This document shows positions 16,510 to 25,246 of a stretch of DNA of 64,000 bases, one piece after another (position 1 is the stretch's first letter; each line of letters starts with the position of its first letter). Source of the DNA: Butyricimonas sp. Marseille-P3923 (GTDB lineage Bacteria > Bacteroidota > Bacteroidia > Bacteroidales > Marinifilaceae). Where the stretch lies: positions 620,001-684,000 of the forward strand of contig NZ_FXXL01000006.1 in the NCBI RefSeq assembly GCF_900184685.1, read 5' to 3'. The notes beneath the pieces are model-generated. The model worked only from the letters and a program-made list of their open reading frames with translations, had not been told where the DNA came from and ran no database searches. Made by a program: the position numbers and the translations under genes.

Positions 16510-18402
16510 TTATTCCAAATAGGTATACCCGTACAATCCGGAACGGTAATTTGACAAGAACTCACGTCCTTCTTCTGCCGAGATAATTCCTTTCTTCACG
16601 GAACTCGTTACCCATACCTCGACGGTTCTAGCCATTTTCTTCGGCATAAACTGCACGTATTCCAATACATCCGCGACGGTTTCCCCTTCGATTACCTTAT
16701 CAATCACGTACTCATCACCTTTCACCTTAATATGAACGGCATTCGTGTCCCCGAACAAGTTGTGCAAATCTCCCAGAATCTCCTGGTAAGCCCCAACGAG
16801 GAATACCCCCAAATAATAAGGTTCCTTCCCGTTCAAGTCATGCACCGGAAGGTGGTACGAGAAATTACGCGTAGAGATAAAATTATCTATCTTCCCGTCG
16901 GAGTCGCAAGTGATATCCTGCAAAGTTGCCGATTTCGTCGGCTGTTCATTTAAACGGGAAATCGGTATAATCGGGAAAATCTGGTCTATCGCCCATGAAT
17001 CAGGCAACGACTGGAACAACGAGAAATTACAGAAATATTTATCCGGCAATAACTTGGAGATTTTCTTTAATTCGTCCGGTGAATGTTTCGTGTTCACCGC
17101 CATATCATATACATCACGGGCTACCGACCAGAACAAACGTTCGATTTGGGCACGGGTATGCAAATCAATCAACCCGAGATTGAACAATCCCAAGCCATCC
17201 TCACGTATCTGCATGGCATCATGCCACGTTTCGATTAAGCGGGGCTGGTTCAAGTTCTCCCAAAGGTCATACAATTCTTTCACCAGTTCATGGGCATCCT
17301 CGGCAATCTCCTCGTTCTCGTCAAAAGCCGGCAGGCTCGTGCTTGCCAATGCCTCGAAAATCAACACGGAGTGATGCGCCGTCAAGGAGCGTCCCGACTC
17401 GGTAATGATATTCGGCTGTTCCAATTCATTCTTCTCGCAAGCATCCACCAGAGCGGAAACGGCATCGTTCACGTACTCCTGAATCGAGTAGTTCATGCTA
17501 TTGCCACTTGTAGCGGAACGGGTCCCGTCATAATCGACACCCAGTCCGCCCCCGATGTCGACGAAACGTATATTGTACCCCATGTTTTTTAATTGCACGT
17601 AGAATTGGGATGCCTCTTTCAATGCCGTTTTGATACGGCGGATGTTCGTCACCTGACTTCCGATATGGAAATGAATCAGTTTCAAGCAATCGGTCATCTT
17701 GTTCTTTTGCAGGACATCGAGCGCTTCCAACAATTCACTAGAATTCAAACCGAACTTGCTGACGTCACCCCCGGACTCTTCCCACTTTCCGCTACCGGAA
17801 CTTGCCAATTTAATCCGGATGCCGATGTTCGGGCGAATTTTCAGGCGCTTAGATATAGCGGCTATATTCCTCAACTCGTTCAACTTCTCAACCACGAGGT
17901 AGATATTCCGCCCCATCTTCTGTGCCAACAAGGCCAGCTCGATGTAGTTCTCGTCCTTGTACCCGTTACAGATAATCATGGCATCATCGTCAATATCGAT
18001 GGATAGCACGGCGTGCAGTTCCGGTTTGGAACCAGCCTCAAGACCGATATTATATTTCGTCCCATGACTTACAATCTCCTCCACGACCGGACGCATCTGG
18101 TTCACCTTGATCGGGTAAATTATAAAATTTTTCCCCGTGTAACCATATTCCGTGGCAGCCGCCTGGAAACAACTTGAGATTTTTTCGATCCGGTTATCCA
18201 GAATATCCGGGAACCGTAATAACACGGGAGCGGACACATCTCTCACCTGAAGTTCCTCCATCAATTCTTTGATGTCAATCCTTGGTCCTCCTACTTTCGG
18301 TGTTACCGTCACGTGTCCTTTCTCGTTAATCGAAAAATAGTTCAGCCCCCAACCGTTGATATTGTACAGTTCTGCTGAATCGTCAATGCTCCATTTTCTC
18401 AT
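16510..18402 (-). CDS. speA: Biosynthetic arginine decarboxylase
   Basis: 630 residues from ATG 18402 (MRKWSIDDSAELYNI), close to the usual ~630-660 of SpeA. The frame continues upstream to 18540 but reads through the promoter and repeat, so the shorter start is right. It is a PLP enzyme of the alanine-racemase fold: the PLP lysine is in IIYPIKVNQ, the glycine loop in FVDIGGGLGVDYDG, with HFHIGSQ and ESGRSLTAHHSV following. The catalytic Cys/Asp region lies in the C-terminal half. It decarboxylates arginine to agmatine, the substrate of the agmatinase at 12.3-13.2 kb. A terminator follows. Confidence 0.95.
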   Translation of the reverse strand: MRKWSIDDSAELYNINGWGLNYFSINEKGHVTVTPKVGGPRIDIKELMEELQVRDVSAPVLLRFPDILDNRIEKISSCFQAAATEYGYTGKNFIIYPIKVNQMRPVVEEIVSHGTKYNIGLEAGSKPELHAVLSIDIDDDAMIICNGYKDENYIELALLAQKMGRNIYLVVEKLNELRNIAAISKRLKIRPNIGIRIKLASSGSGKWEESGGDVSKFGLNSSELLEALDVLQKNKMTDCLKLIHFHIGSQVTNIRRIKTALKEASQFYVQLKNMGYNIRFVDIGGGLGVDYDGTRSATSGNSMNYSIQEYVNDAVSALVDACEKNELEQPNIITESGRSLTAHHSVLIFEALASTSLPAFDENEEIAEDAHELVKELYDLWENLNQPRLIETWHDAMQIREDGLGLFNLGLIDLHTRAQIERLFWSVARDVYDMAVNTKHSPDELKKISKLLPDKYFCNFSLFQSLPDSWAIDQIFPIIPISRLNEQPTKSATLQDITCDSDGKIDNFISTRNFSYHLPVHDLNGKEPYYLGVFLVGAYQEILGDLHNLFGDTNAVHIKVKGDEYVIDKVIEGETVADVLEYVQFMPKKMARTVEVWVTSSVKKGIISAEEGREFLSNYRSGLYGYTYLE

Positions 18403-18437
18403 TTCTATTCTAAAGATCTTTAAGGTTGATTGTCCCG

Positions 18438-18445
18438 CAAAGCTA
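18438..18445 (-). promoter_or_regulatory. Promoter -7 element of speA
   Basis: On the minus strand this reads TAGCTTTG, matching TAnnTTTG, 35 bases before the chosen speA start. It rules against the longer upstream reading frame. Confidence 0.6.
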
Positions 18446-18464
18446 CAATATATTTTTATATATG

Positions 18465-18570
18465 AGTTTATAAAGTTCATAAAGTTTGTAAGGTTTATAA
18501 AGTAACGGGTGTCCTTCGGACTATACCTATCGGCAGCCATGCTGTCGTGGATAATAAACTTTATAAACTG
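18465..18570. repeat. TTTATAAAG-type word repeats upstream of speA
   Basis: About four 9-10-base words of the form AGTTTATAA/AGTTCATAA/GGTTTATAA stand in a row at 18465-18503, and a reverse-complement copy (TAAACTTTATAAAC) lies at about 18555-18569. The same words recur at 25.85-25.98 kb. The function is unknown; transcripts could fold into long hairpins. Confidence 0.55.
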
Positions 18571-18578
18571 ATTGCTTC

Positions 18579-20042
18579 CTACAAGTTTTGAATTTCCCGT
18601 ATCCCATCACGGGTAATCATCAGACGGAAACGCCTGTAATCGACGTTTCCCTCGTGTCGCAATTGAATCAGGAAATTGACGTAGTAAATTTTCTCTCCCT
18701 TGATTGCCGTGTAACCCGAATCCCCCTCCGGAACATAAAGTTCATAAGCGTGCTCATCCATCTTCCGGGCAAAATTTCCCAAATCAAAGCGGATAATCTC
18801 GTTTACTCCCGAAATGTCATATTGACTATATTCACCTAAAATTTCCGCATCCAACTGTATCCACTTGCGGTAGAGAATAATCTTCTCACCCGCGTACCGG
18901 TTGTCGGCAGCCAAGAGATCAGTACGTGCCCGTCGGTTAATAATTTCTTCCGGCACCTTATTTTCCGATATAAAATCTACCCCGTCTTTGATCTGACCGA
19001 CCACCTTATCCCCCATACTGATCTTCGTTTTCCGGTCAAAATAATTCTTCCCCAAGCGGTGGGCAAAATAGAATCGCATCAATTCCTTGATCCTGTCTTT
19101 CAGCATATAACTCACGACCAAAGCCACGAACAAGGGCATGGTAAAATTGCCGTACTTCTTTTGAAAGGAGAACGCGATTACCGTGGCAAATATCATCGAG
19201 AGCCCGGCTGCCAGACTATAATATATCTGCTCGACCAATACCCCGTCCCGTTTTTTCGATGCCTTCAAGAAAAGATCACTTTCCGCGTATTTCTTCAATA
19301 TCCCCCGCCGATAAATCACCGTCCGGTTCTGATCCCGACTATCTTTCTCCGCTACCAGATAACCATGCTTCTTCTTGTAGGCTATCTCTTCATGCACCAG
19401 TTCCAGCAATTTCTCCTTCTCTTGCTCGTAACACTTCACGTCAAACTCTTTCAACCCGTCCAATAAACGAAACGTGTGAAACTCGATCAAGTTGGAAAGA
19501 TACTCGTCCCCGAAAGAAAAATAGTTCAACGCTTCTTTCGGCAAACCCTGTACATGAACAATCTTTTTCAACTCCCGATAACGACGGGCAATAATCCGAA
19601 CACAAGCCACATAGTGCCCTACCATCAATTCCCGTTCATTCACTTCCACCTCGTGATGAATCGCCTTATTCACGCTCCCCCGCAAGGCGCTTTTGAATAT
19701 CGAGGTGAACATCTTGATTTGGTATTCGTAAGTTTCGATAGACTCCCTCGTGCGTTCCTCTACCAGATGTTGAAACGCATCCTCCAGAAACACGAAAGGG
19801 GTCCACTCTCCCTCCGCGATTTCCTCCAACGAATAAATCGGGGTAATTAGCCTCACGTTAGAACGCACGTCCTTGTAAAAATCATCTTTCGAGTAAGTCG
19901 ATGCACTGATACCAAGACTATGAGGCACGAAAAACCACGTGTCCATTCTGAACTCGTTCTCCTCCCGATCACGATCTACCACGTAACCGACCTTAAACTC
20001 CACGGAGTACCTGTCATGTAACTTTACCCGAATATCAATCAT
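18579..20042 (-). CDS. Conserved-looking membrane protein of unknown function
   Basis: 487 residues, no signal peptide. A soluble N-terminal part of ~285 residues is rich in charged helices. Two closely spaced membrane segments follow (~287-330: YYSLAAGLSMIFATVIAFSF and FTMPLFVALVVSYML), then a soluble C-terminal domain of ~150 residues with beta-rich character (YVNFLIQLRHEGNVDYRRFRLMITRDG). Both large domains are probably cytoplasmic. I do not recognise the family. It is transcribed divergently from rbfA across tRNA-Pro and is followed by speA on the same strand, 176 bases away. Confidence 0.8.
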   Translation of the reverse strand: MIDIRVKLHDRYSVEFKVGYVVDRDREENEFRMDTWFFVPHSLGISASTYSKDDFYKDVRSNVRLITPIYSLEEIAEGEWTPFVFLEDAFQHLVEERTRESIETYEYQIKMFTSIFKSALRGSVNKAIHHEVEVNERELMVGHYVACVRIIARRYRELKKIVHVQGLPKEALNYFSFGDEYLSNLIEFHTFRLLDGLKEFDVKCYEQEKEKLLELVHEEIAYKKKHGYLVAEKDSRDQNRTVIYRRGILKKYAESDLFLKASKKRDGVLVEQIYYSLAAGLSMIFATVIAFSFQKKYGNFTMPLFVALVVSYMLKDRIKELMRFYFAHRLGKNYFDRKTKISMGDKVVGQIKDGVDFISENKVPEEIINRRARTDLLAADNRYAGEKIILYRKWIQLDAEILGEYSQYDISGVNEIIRFDLGNFARKMDEHAYELYVPEGDSGYTAIKGEKIYYVNFLIQLRHEGNVDYRRFRLMITRDGIREIQNL

Positions 20043-20105
20043 AACGAATCTACATCCTAAAATCGTTATGCAATGTACGTATTATTTTCGAGAATATAAA
20101 AAACA

Positions 20106-20133
20106 GAAAGAACGCCTTCACAAGCGTTCTTTC
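20106..20133 (-). terminator. Terminator of tRNA-Pro
   Basis: A 10-bp perfect stem (20106-20115 with 20124-20133) lies just past the tRNA 3' end on the minus strand. It is followed in that direction by TGTTTTTTAT, a strong intrinsic terminator. Confidence 0.85.
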
Positions 20134-20138
20134 CTATT

Positions 20139-20214
20139 TGGTCGAGATGACTGGACTTGAACCAGCGGCCTCCACGTCCCGAACGTGGCGCGCTACCAAC
20201 TGCGCTACATCTCG
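20139..20214 (-). tRNA. tRNA-Pro (anticodon CGG)
   Basis: On the minus strand the 76 bases form a full cloverleaf. The acceptor stem pairs CGAGATG with CATCTCG (20208-20214 / 20143-20149). The D arm carries AGTTGGTAGCGC. The anticodon stem CCACG/CGTGG surrounds loop TTCGGGA, with anticodon CGG at 20179-20181. The T arm contains GGTTCAAGTCC. Discriminator A and an encoded CCA end follow. It reads proline codon CCG. Confidence 0.96.
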
Positions 20215-20231
20215 TTTCCGTTTTGCGAGGG

Positions 20232-20239
20232 CAAAGATA
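20232..20239 (-). promoter_or_regulatory. Promoter -7 element of tRNA-Pro
   Basis: Reads TATCTTTG on the minus strand, 18 bases before the mature tRNA 5' end. Confidence 0.6.
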
Positions 20240-20262
20240 ATAAAAGTATCAATTATAATCAC

Positions 20263-20270
20263 TATATTTG
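20263..20270 (+). promoter_or_regulatory. Promoter -7 element of rbfA operon
   Basis: TATATTTG on the plus strand, 35 bases before the rbfA ATG. It is divergent from the tRNA promoter, which shows that the open frame reading back through the tRNA is not coding. Confidence 0.6.
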
Positions 20271-20305
20271 TGGAAATTTTTTTAGCAAACAATTTTTTTC
20301 TTGAT

Positions 20306-20644
20306 ATGGATACTATAAGACAAAATAAAGTAGGGCGTTTGATACAACGAGATTTAAGCGAAATGTTTCAGAAAGAGTGTAAAGAATACACCGGAGGTGC
20401 AATGTTATCCGTTACTGCCGTGCGAGTTAGCCCTGACATGTCGTATGCCCGGGTATACTTGAGTATTTTCCCGTCCGAACTCGCGGAGAAAGTATTAGGT
20501 ATTCTGGACGAGAAAAATAAAAACATCCGTTTTATCCTCGGGAAAAAAATCGGAAAGCAAACGCGTATCATCCCGGAATTACGTTTCTTCGTGGATGACA
20601 GTCTGGACTACATAGACAAAATAGACAATCTATTGAAGCAATAG
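20306..20644 (+). CDS. rbfA: Ribosome-binding factor A
   Basis: 112 residues from ATG 20306 (MDTIRQNKVGRLIQRDLSEM), normal RbfA length. The KH-like fold motifs are present: VSPDMSYARVYLSIFP and the C-terminal RIIPELRFFVDDSLDYIDKIDNLL. It binds 16S rRNA in maturing 30S subunits and helps at low temperature. The frame is open upstream to 20138, but that would overlap tRNA-Pro and the promoter. It probably heads an operon with the permease, cyclophilin and VanZ-like genes, which follow with gaps of 12, 11 and -1 bases. Confidence 0.93.
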   Translation: MDTIRQNKVGRLIQRDLSEMFQKECKEYTGGAMLSVTAVRVSPDMSYARVYLSIFPSELAEKVLGILDEKNKNIRFILGKKIGKQTRIIPELRFFVDDSLDYIDKIDNLLKQ

Positions 20645-20656
20645 AAGACCGCCACG

Positions 20657-21865
20657 ATGAAACTGTCGATATTCATTGCCCGGAGGTACCTGTTCTCTAA
20701 AAAGAAACAGAACGCCATAAACATTATTTCTATCATCAGCATGATAGGAGTTATGATAGGCACGACCGCATTGATTGTCGTACTTTCCGTGTTCAATGGC
20801 ATCGACACGTTACTCACCACGGTAACAGACAGCTTCACTCCCGACTTGACGGTTACTCCCGCGCAAGGAAAATTCGTCGCCACCGACTCCCTGCTGCTGG
20901 AACAGTTGAAAAAGATGCCCGGTATCGCGTCTTTCGATGCCGTCGTGGAAGAAAATTCACTGGTAAAATTCGGTGATAAACTTGTCCCCGTGATAGTGAA
21001 AGGAGTCGAGGAAGATTACGCCCGCCACGCGGGAATTGCCCCCACCATCATTAGTGGGAAATTCAGTCTTGAAGAAGAAGACAAACCGACCGTGGTACTC
21101 GGGTACGGTATTGCCGCCGCCTTGCGCACCCGCCTTGGCATGCAATCACCGGTAACATTCTATTACCCGGACAAAACCGCATCATCGGCATCCATGTCGG
21201 CATTAAACAGTCAAAGGATATACCCGATTGGAATATTCTCCGCGCAACAGGATATTGACGGGAAATACGTGATTACCGGAATAGAAACCGCAAGAAAATT
21301 ATTCGGGGTTCCGGGTGAAATATCCAAAATAGAGATTAAACTGAAAAACCCTGACAACCTCGCGTCTTTTAAAACATCACTCGCGACGGAAGTGGGAACA
21401 AAATACAAGGTACTCGACAAGTATGACCTCAACCGTTCGTTTTATGCCATGATGAAATCCGAGAAACTCGCGGTATTCCTAATCTTGTTGTTTATCCTAC
21501 TGATTGCCTCATTCAATATCGTGGGCTCCGTTTCAATGTTGATTATAGACAAGAAAGAAGATATTGGCGTCTATCAAGCCCTGGGAATGACAAAAGAGAA
21601 ACTCGTTTCAATCTTTAAACTGGAGGGGAACCTAATCACGGGAGTCGGGGCTTTCGCCGGACTTATCATCGGAACCGGACTTTGCCTGCTGCAAGAATAT
21701 TACGGTTTCATCACCCTCGGCAACGGCAGTTACATCATCAACGCTTACCCCGTGAAAGTCGTTGCCTCGGATATCTTGATTATCATGCTCACGGTCATTG
21801 CCATCGGGTACATCGCCTCGCATTTCCCGGTACGATACCTCGTGAATAAAATTGTCAAATCGTAA
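20657..21865 (+). CDS. LolC/LolE-like ABC transporter permease (FtsX domain)
   Basis: 402 residues. An N-terminal membrane helix (~20-48) follows the typical start FIARRYLFSKKKQNAINIIS. A periplasmic MacB/LolE-like domain of ~200 residues comes next. Three C-terminal helices complete it (FtsX domain: VFLILLFILLIASFNIVGSVSMLIIDKKEDIGVYQALGMTK). By family it belongs to the inner-membrane machinery that releases lipoproteins for transport to the outer membrane. No ATPase partner gene is adjacent, so in this organism the ATPase must be encoded elsewhere. Confidence 0.85.
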   Translation: MKLSIFIARRYLFSKKKQNAINIISIISMIGVMIGTTALIVVLSVFNGIDTLLTTVTDSFTPDLTVTPAQGKFVATDSLLLEQLKKMPGIASFDAVVEENSLVKFGDKLVPVIVKGVEEDYARHAGIAPTIISGKFSLEEEDKPTVVLGYGIAAALRTRLGMQSPVTFYYPDKTASSASMSALNSQRIYPIGIFSAQQDIDGKYVITGIETARKLFGVPGEISKIEIKLKNPDNLASFKTSLATEVGTKYKVLDKYDLNRSFYAMMKSEKLAVFLILLFILLIASFNIVGSVSMLIIDKKEDIGVYQALGMTKEKLVSIFKLEGNLITGVGAFAGLIIGTGLCLLQEYYGFITLGNGSYIINAYPVKVVASDILIIMLTVIAIGYIASHFPVRYLVNKIVKS

Positions 21866-21876
21866 ATGATATATAT

Positions 21877-22692
21877 ATGTATAAACTTCTGATACTCTCG
21901 TTCACGCTTGCCCTTTTCACGCTTCCATCCACGGGACAGGAAAAAGAGCGTATCGTGTTGATAGAAACCAGCATGGGCAATCTCAAAGCCAAATTATACA
22001 ACGATACCCCGATTCACCGGGATAACTTTATCGAATTGGCGAAATCCGGTCAGTATGACGGGACACTATTTTACCGGGTAATCAAAGACTTCATCATACA
22101 AGGCGGTTCCGCAGACAGCCGTAACGCGGTTGCCGGTCAGGAACTAGGATACGGTAGAGAAATCACGATAGACGCCGAAATCAAACCGCACCACTACCAT
22201 AAAAAAGGAGCTTTGGCTGCCCCCCGGCAACCGGACGAAACAAACCCGCTCAAGAAGTCGGATATCTCGCAATTCTATTTCACCGTCGGGAGAAAATACC
22301 CGCCGGAAGAACTGGAGCATATCGAAAAATCGGTAAACGTGCCCATCAAAAGGGCTATCCAGAATAAATACTATACCCCGAAGAAAAAAGCGATTCTGGA
22401 TTCTTTAAAAGCACAGAAGAACGTACCGGAATTCCGGAAAATAGCCAACAAAATCAAGGCGGACATCGCCCGTGACTGGGAAAACAACACGGAAAAACTT
22501 TTCATGGACGAGGCTAAAAAACAAGCATACACGACAGAGGGCGGCGCACACAGCCTGGACGGCGAATACACGGTGTTCGGGGAATTGATTGAAGGTTTTG
22601 ACATTCTTGACAAAATCGCCGCTTTGCAAACAGATAAAAAGAACCGTCCGTTAAAAGACGTGAGAATAATCCGAGTAAAAATAATTGAATAA
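21877..22692 (+). CDS. Secreted cyclophilin-type peptidyl-prolyl isomerase
   Basis: 271 residues with a signal peptide (~1-20). The cyclophilin domain starts at VLIETSMGNLKAKLYNDTPIHRDNFIELAKSG and continues through FYRVIKDFIIQGG. It is interrupted by a helical insertion of ~80 residues (about 145-215) between the KKGALAAPR segment and the closing YTVFGELIEGFDILDKIA strand. Such insertions occur in Bacteroidetes homologues. It likely acts on periplasmic or outer-membrane proteins. Its stop overlaps the start of the VanZ-like gene (TAATG). Confidence 0.88.
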   Translation: MYKLLILSFTLALFTLPSTGQEKERIVLIETSMGNLKAKLYNDTPIHRDNFIELAKSGQYDGTLFYRVIKDFIIQGGSADSRNAVAGQELGYGREITIDAEIKPHHYHKKGALAAPRQPDETNPLKKSDISQFYFTVGRKYPPEELEHIEKSVNVPIKRAIQNKYYTPKKKAILDSLKAQKNVPEFRKIANKIKADIARDWENNTEKLFMDEAKKQAYTTEGGAHSLDGEYTVFGELIEGFDILDKIAALQTDKKNRPLKDVRIIRVKIIE

Positions 22693-23105
22693 TGATAGCA
22701 CACAAACACGTATTACTATGGTGTAATCTTCTATGGGCAGGCGTTATCTTTTTCTTATGCGCCATTCCCTCGAGTTCCATACCGGACCCCAAATTGAATA
22801 TCCCACATTTGGACAAGGTCGTCCATTTCGGCATGTTCTTCATCATGTCCGTATTCCTGTGCGATGCCTTACGCCATAAACTATCCTCGCGTGCCTGCTA
22901 CTTGATTGCCATCGGGTTCAGTTTCGCATATGGCGGCTTGATAGAGATACTTCAATACAAATATTTCCATCGAGGGGGTGACTGGTGGGATTTGCTCGCC
23001 GATGTACTCGGCGGAATCGCGGGATGTTTATTATATCCCACGGCAAAAAAAATAATGGACAAACTTGTAGCCCGTTTCTGCAAAAATACTCGAGATAAAA
23101 ATTGA
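22692..23105 (+). CDS. VanZ-like small membrane protein
   Basis: 137 residues with about four membrane helices. The family pattern is visible: a first helix ending before PHLDKVVHFGMFFIMSVFL, then GGLIEILQYKYFHRGGDWWDLLADVLGGIAG. VanZ itself gives low-level teicoplanin resistance, but most homologues have no known function, and nothing here points to glycopeptide resistance. Translationally coupled to the preceding cyclophilin gene by a TAATG overlap. Confidence 0.8.
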   Translation: MIAHKHVLLWCNLLWAGVIFFLCAIPSSSIPDPKLNIPHLDKVVHFGMFFIMSVFLCDALRHKLSSRACYLIAIGFSFAYGGLIEILQYKYFHRGGDWWDLLADVLGGIAGCLLYPTAKKIMDKLVARFCKNTRDKN

Positions 23106-23142
23106 AGTTCTCGAATAATTGAAATGTATCAGACTTTTTTAT

Positions 23143-23150
23143 TACATTTG
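23143..23150 (+). promoter_or_regulatory. Promoter of pheS
   Basis: TACATTTG (-7) with a TTG at 23119-23121, a spacing of 21 bases. This is one of the best -33/-7 pairs in the window. It lies 29 bases before the pheS ATG. Confidence 0.65.
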
Positions 23151-23179
23151 CGGACCAAGGATTTCAAATTTTCGAGAAA

Positions 23180-24202
23180 ATGTTAGATAAGATTAAACAA
23201 CTCCGTGATGAAATAGCAAACTTCCAAGCCGGTAGCTTGGAAGAAGTAGAGCAATTTAGAATCAAGCATTTAAGCAAGAAAGGTTCTATCGCCGCTCTTT
23301 TTGACGATTTCAAAAGCGTTCCCGTGGACCAGAAAAAGGCTGTCGGACAGGAGTTGAACGTGTTGAAGAATACGGCTTTAGCGAAAGTAAACGAACTGAA
23401 AGAATTGTTGAGTAACGCCGAAGAGGGACTCAGCGGGATGGATTTAACCATGCCGGGCAATCCCATGAAACTCGGGACTCGCCATCCTCTGTCTATCGTT
23501 AAAAACGAAATTCTAGCCATCTTCAACAGACTTGGTTTTACCGTGTCCGAGGGACCCGAAATAGAAGACGACTGGCATAATTTCTCCGCGTTGAACTTCC
23601 CGGAAGAACATCCGGCACGCGATATGCAAGACACGTTCTTCATCCAGAAGAATCCCGATATCGTGCTTCACACGCATACCTCATCCGTGCAGGTACGCGA
23701 CATGGAAGCGCATCAACCGCCCATTCGTTTGGTTACCCCGGGACGGGTGTTCCGCAACGAGGCGATTTCGGCACGGGCACACTGTATTTTCCACCAGATT
23801 GAGGCACTTTATATCGACGAGAACGTTTCCTTCGCCGACTTGAAGCAAACCCTCACCTACTTCGCGAAAGAACTGTTCGGTGCAGACACACAAATCCGTC
23901 TGCGTCCCTCGTTCTTCCCGTTCACCGAACCGTCGGCAGAAATGGACGTATCCTGTACATTGTGCCACGGGAAAGGCTGCAACGTGTGCAAAGGCACGGG
24001 CTGGTTAGAAATCTTAGGTTGTGGAATGGTTGACCCCAACGTACTCGAACTAAACGGTATCGACAAAGAAAAATATACCGGATTCGCGTTGGGAATGGGA
24101 ATCGAACGTATCGCAATGTTGAAATACGGCATCAAAGACATACGCCTTTTCTTCGAGAACGACATCCGCTTCCTTGAACAATTTTCGGCCGCAGGCAAAT
24201 AA
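23180..24202 (+). CDS. pheS: Phenylalanine--tRNA ligase alpha subunit
   Basis: 340 residues, normal length. An N-terminal coiled-coil tRNA-binding arm (~1-85) is followed by the class II catalytic core. Motif 2 is around RNEAISARAHCIFHQIEALYID; motif 3 is GFALGMGIERIAMLKYGIKDIR. A CTLCHGKGCNVCKGTGW knuckle, common in bacterial PheS, is present. It forms an alpha2beta2 enzyme with PheT, which is not in this window. A strong terminator follows, so it is monocistronic. Confidence 0.96.
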   Translation: MLDKIKQLRDEIANFQAGSLEEVEQFRIKHLSKKGSIAALFDDFKSVPVDQKKAVGQELNVLKNTALAKVNELKELLSNAEEGLSGMDLTMPGNPMKLGTRHPLSIVKNEILAIFNRLGFTVSEGPEIEDDWHNFSALNFPEEHPARDMQDTFFIQKNPDIVLHTHTSSVQVRDMEAHQPPIRLVTPGRVFRNEAISARAHCIFHQIEALYIDENVSFADLKQTLTYFAKELFGADTQIRLRPSFFPFTEPSAEMDVSCTLCHGKGCNVCKGTGWLEILGCGMVDPNVLELNGIDKEKYTGFALGMGIERIAMLKYGIKDIRLFFENDIRFLEQFSAAGK

Positions 24203-24224
24203 TATATAAACACAACACAAGAGA

Positions 24225-24262
24225 GATGAGGATGCCGTTCACGCGGCTCCTCATTTTTTATT
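24225..24262 (+). terminator. Terminator of pheS
   Basis: ATGAGGA pairs with TCCTCAT around a smaller inner GCCG/CGGC-type stem, followed by TTTTTTATT. It lies between pheS and the DUF1460 gene and supports the later start chosen for the latter. Confidence 0.8.
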
Positions 24263-24279
24263 CATCCAAAACGCTTTAT

Positions 24280-25137
24280 ATGAAAAAAACGATTCTCGCA
24301 CTACTCGTCGCCCTTTTCCCGTTTATTTCGGGATGTAAAGCACAATCTCCCGTGTCGGAAGAAGATAAAGCAATCCTCTCCCGGTTTTTCGAGTATGCCT
24401 CGGAAAAAGAATTACATCGGCTTCCCGTGAACGAACGAATCGTTGCTATCGGTCAATTCTTTATCAATACCCCTTACAAAGGCGGCACCCTCGAAATCAA
24501 CCCGAAAGAACAACTCGTCGTGAACCTGCGGGAATTCGACTGTGTAACATTCACGGATAACGTGCTTGCCTTGGCTCTATTGAAAGAATATACCCCTCGA
24601 CAGACAGAGGTCTACTTGAAGTATTTACAAAAGATTCGCTACCGGGACGGCGAAATCACCGACTACACTGCCCGGCTTCATTACTCCACCGATTGGTTGC
24701 ACGAGATGAGCCTGGACAGCATTGTAAAAGACGTCACCTTGGAAAACGGGGGCATCCCCTTCCCCAACAAAGTGGGTTTCATTTCCCGAAACTGGCAGAA
24801 ATATCCTGCTCTCAAACAAGATTCCCTTCTCGCAAGAAAAATGCTCCGGATAGAAAACAACATAAATCTCCGGAAATACCATTATATCCCCAAGAACAAA
24901 GTATCCGCTGCGACCAGGCAAATCCAACCGGGGGATATCCTGCTCATCACGACAGACAAAAAAGGGCTCGACACCGCCCACGTGGGAATAGCCATAGAAC
25001 AAAACGGGCAGATTCACCTGCTCCACGCGTCACTTTCCGCCAAGAAAGTGGTCATTTCAGAAGTACCTCTCCCCGAATACTTGCAAGGCATTCGCTCTCA
25101 TTCCGGAATAATAATTGCCCGTCCCTATCAATTTTAA
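24280..25137 (+). CDS. DUF1460 lipoprotein, NlpC/P60-like amidase
   Basis: 285 residues from ATG 24280; the frame is open to 24226, but that stretch is the pheS terminator. The leader ends in a lipobox (FISGC), then the DUF1460 fold. The likely catalytic Cys is in REFDCVTFTDNVLAL, and the His in TAHVGIAI with LHAS nearby completes the papain-like site. Members cleave or are predicted to cleave muropeptides near N-acetylmuramoyl-L-alanine. Probably periplasmic side of the envelope, cell-wall turnover. Confidence 0.82.
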   Translation: MKKTILALLVALFPFISGCKAQSPVSEEDKAILSRFFEYASEKELHRLPVNERIVAIGQFFINTPYKGGTLEINPKEQLVVNLREFDCVTFTDNVLALALLKEYTPRQTEVYLKYLQKIRYRDGEITDYTARLHYSTDWLHEMSLDSIVKDVTLENGGIPFPNKVGFISRNWQKYPALKQDSLLARKMLRIENNINLRKYHYIPKNKVSAATRQIQPGDILLITTDKKGLDTAHVGIAIEQNGQIHLLHASLSAKKVVISEVPLPEYLQGIRSHSGIIIARPYQF

Positions 25138-25170
25138 ATGTAATTAACATCCAAAACGCCATCTAACACG

Positions 25171-25178
25171 TATATTTG
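25171..25178 (+). promoter_or_regulatory. Promoter -7 element of the LpoB-like gene
   Basis: TATATTTG matches TAnnTTTG, 69 bases before the LpoB-like ATG. No convincing -33 element was seen. Confidence 0.45.
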
Positions 25179-25246
25179 GTCAAATAATTGTAACAAAATT
25201 TGATATTAACCGTGGAATTTGAATATAAACCTAAAATCAAAAGAAT

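Noticed and set aside
18403-18540. N-terminal extension of arginine decarboxylase
   Set aside because: It reads through a promoter element and the word repeat; the conserved start is at 18402.
20138-20305. N-terminal extension of RbfA
   Set aside because: The frame is open but runs across tRNA-Pro and both divergent promoters.
23940-24010. Cys-rich insertion in pheS as a novelty
   Set aside because: The CxxC...CxxC knuckle before the WLEI segment is common in bacterial PheS.
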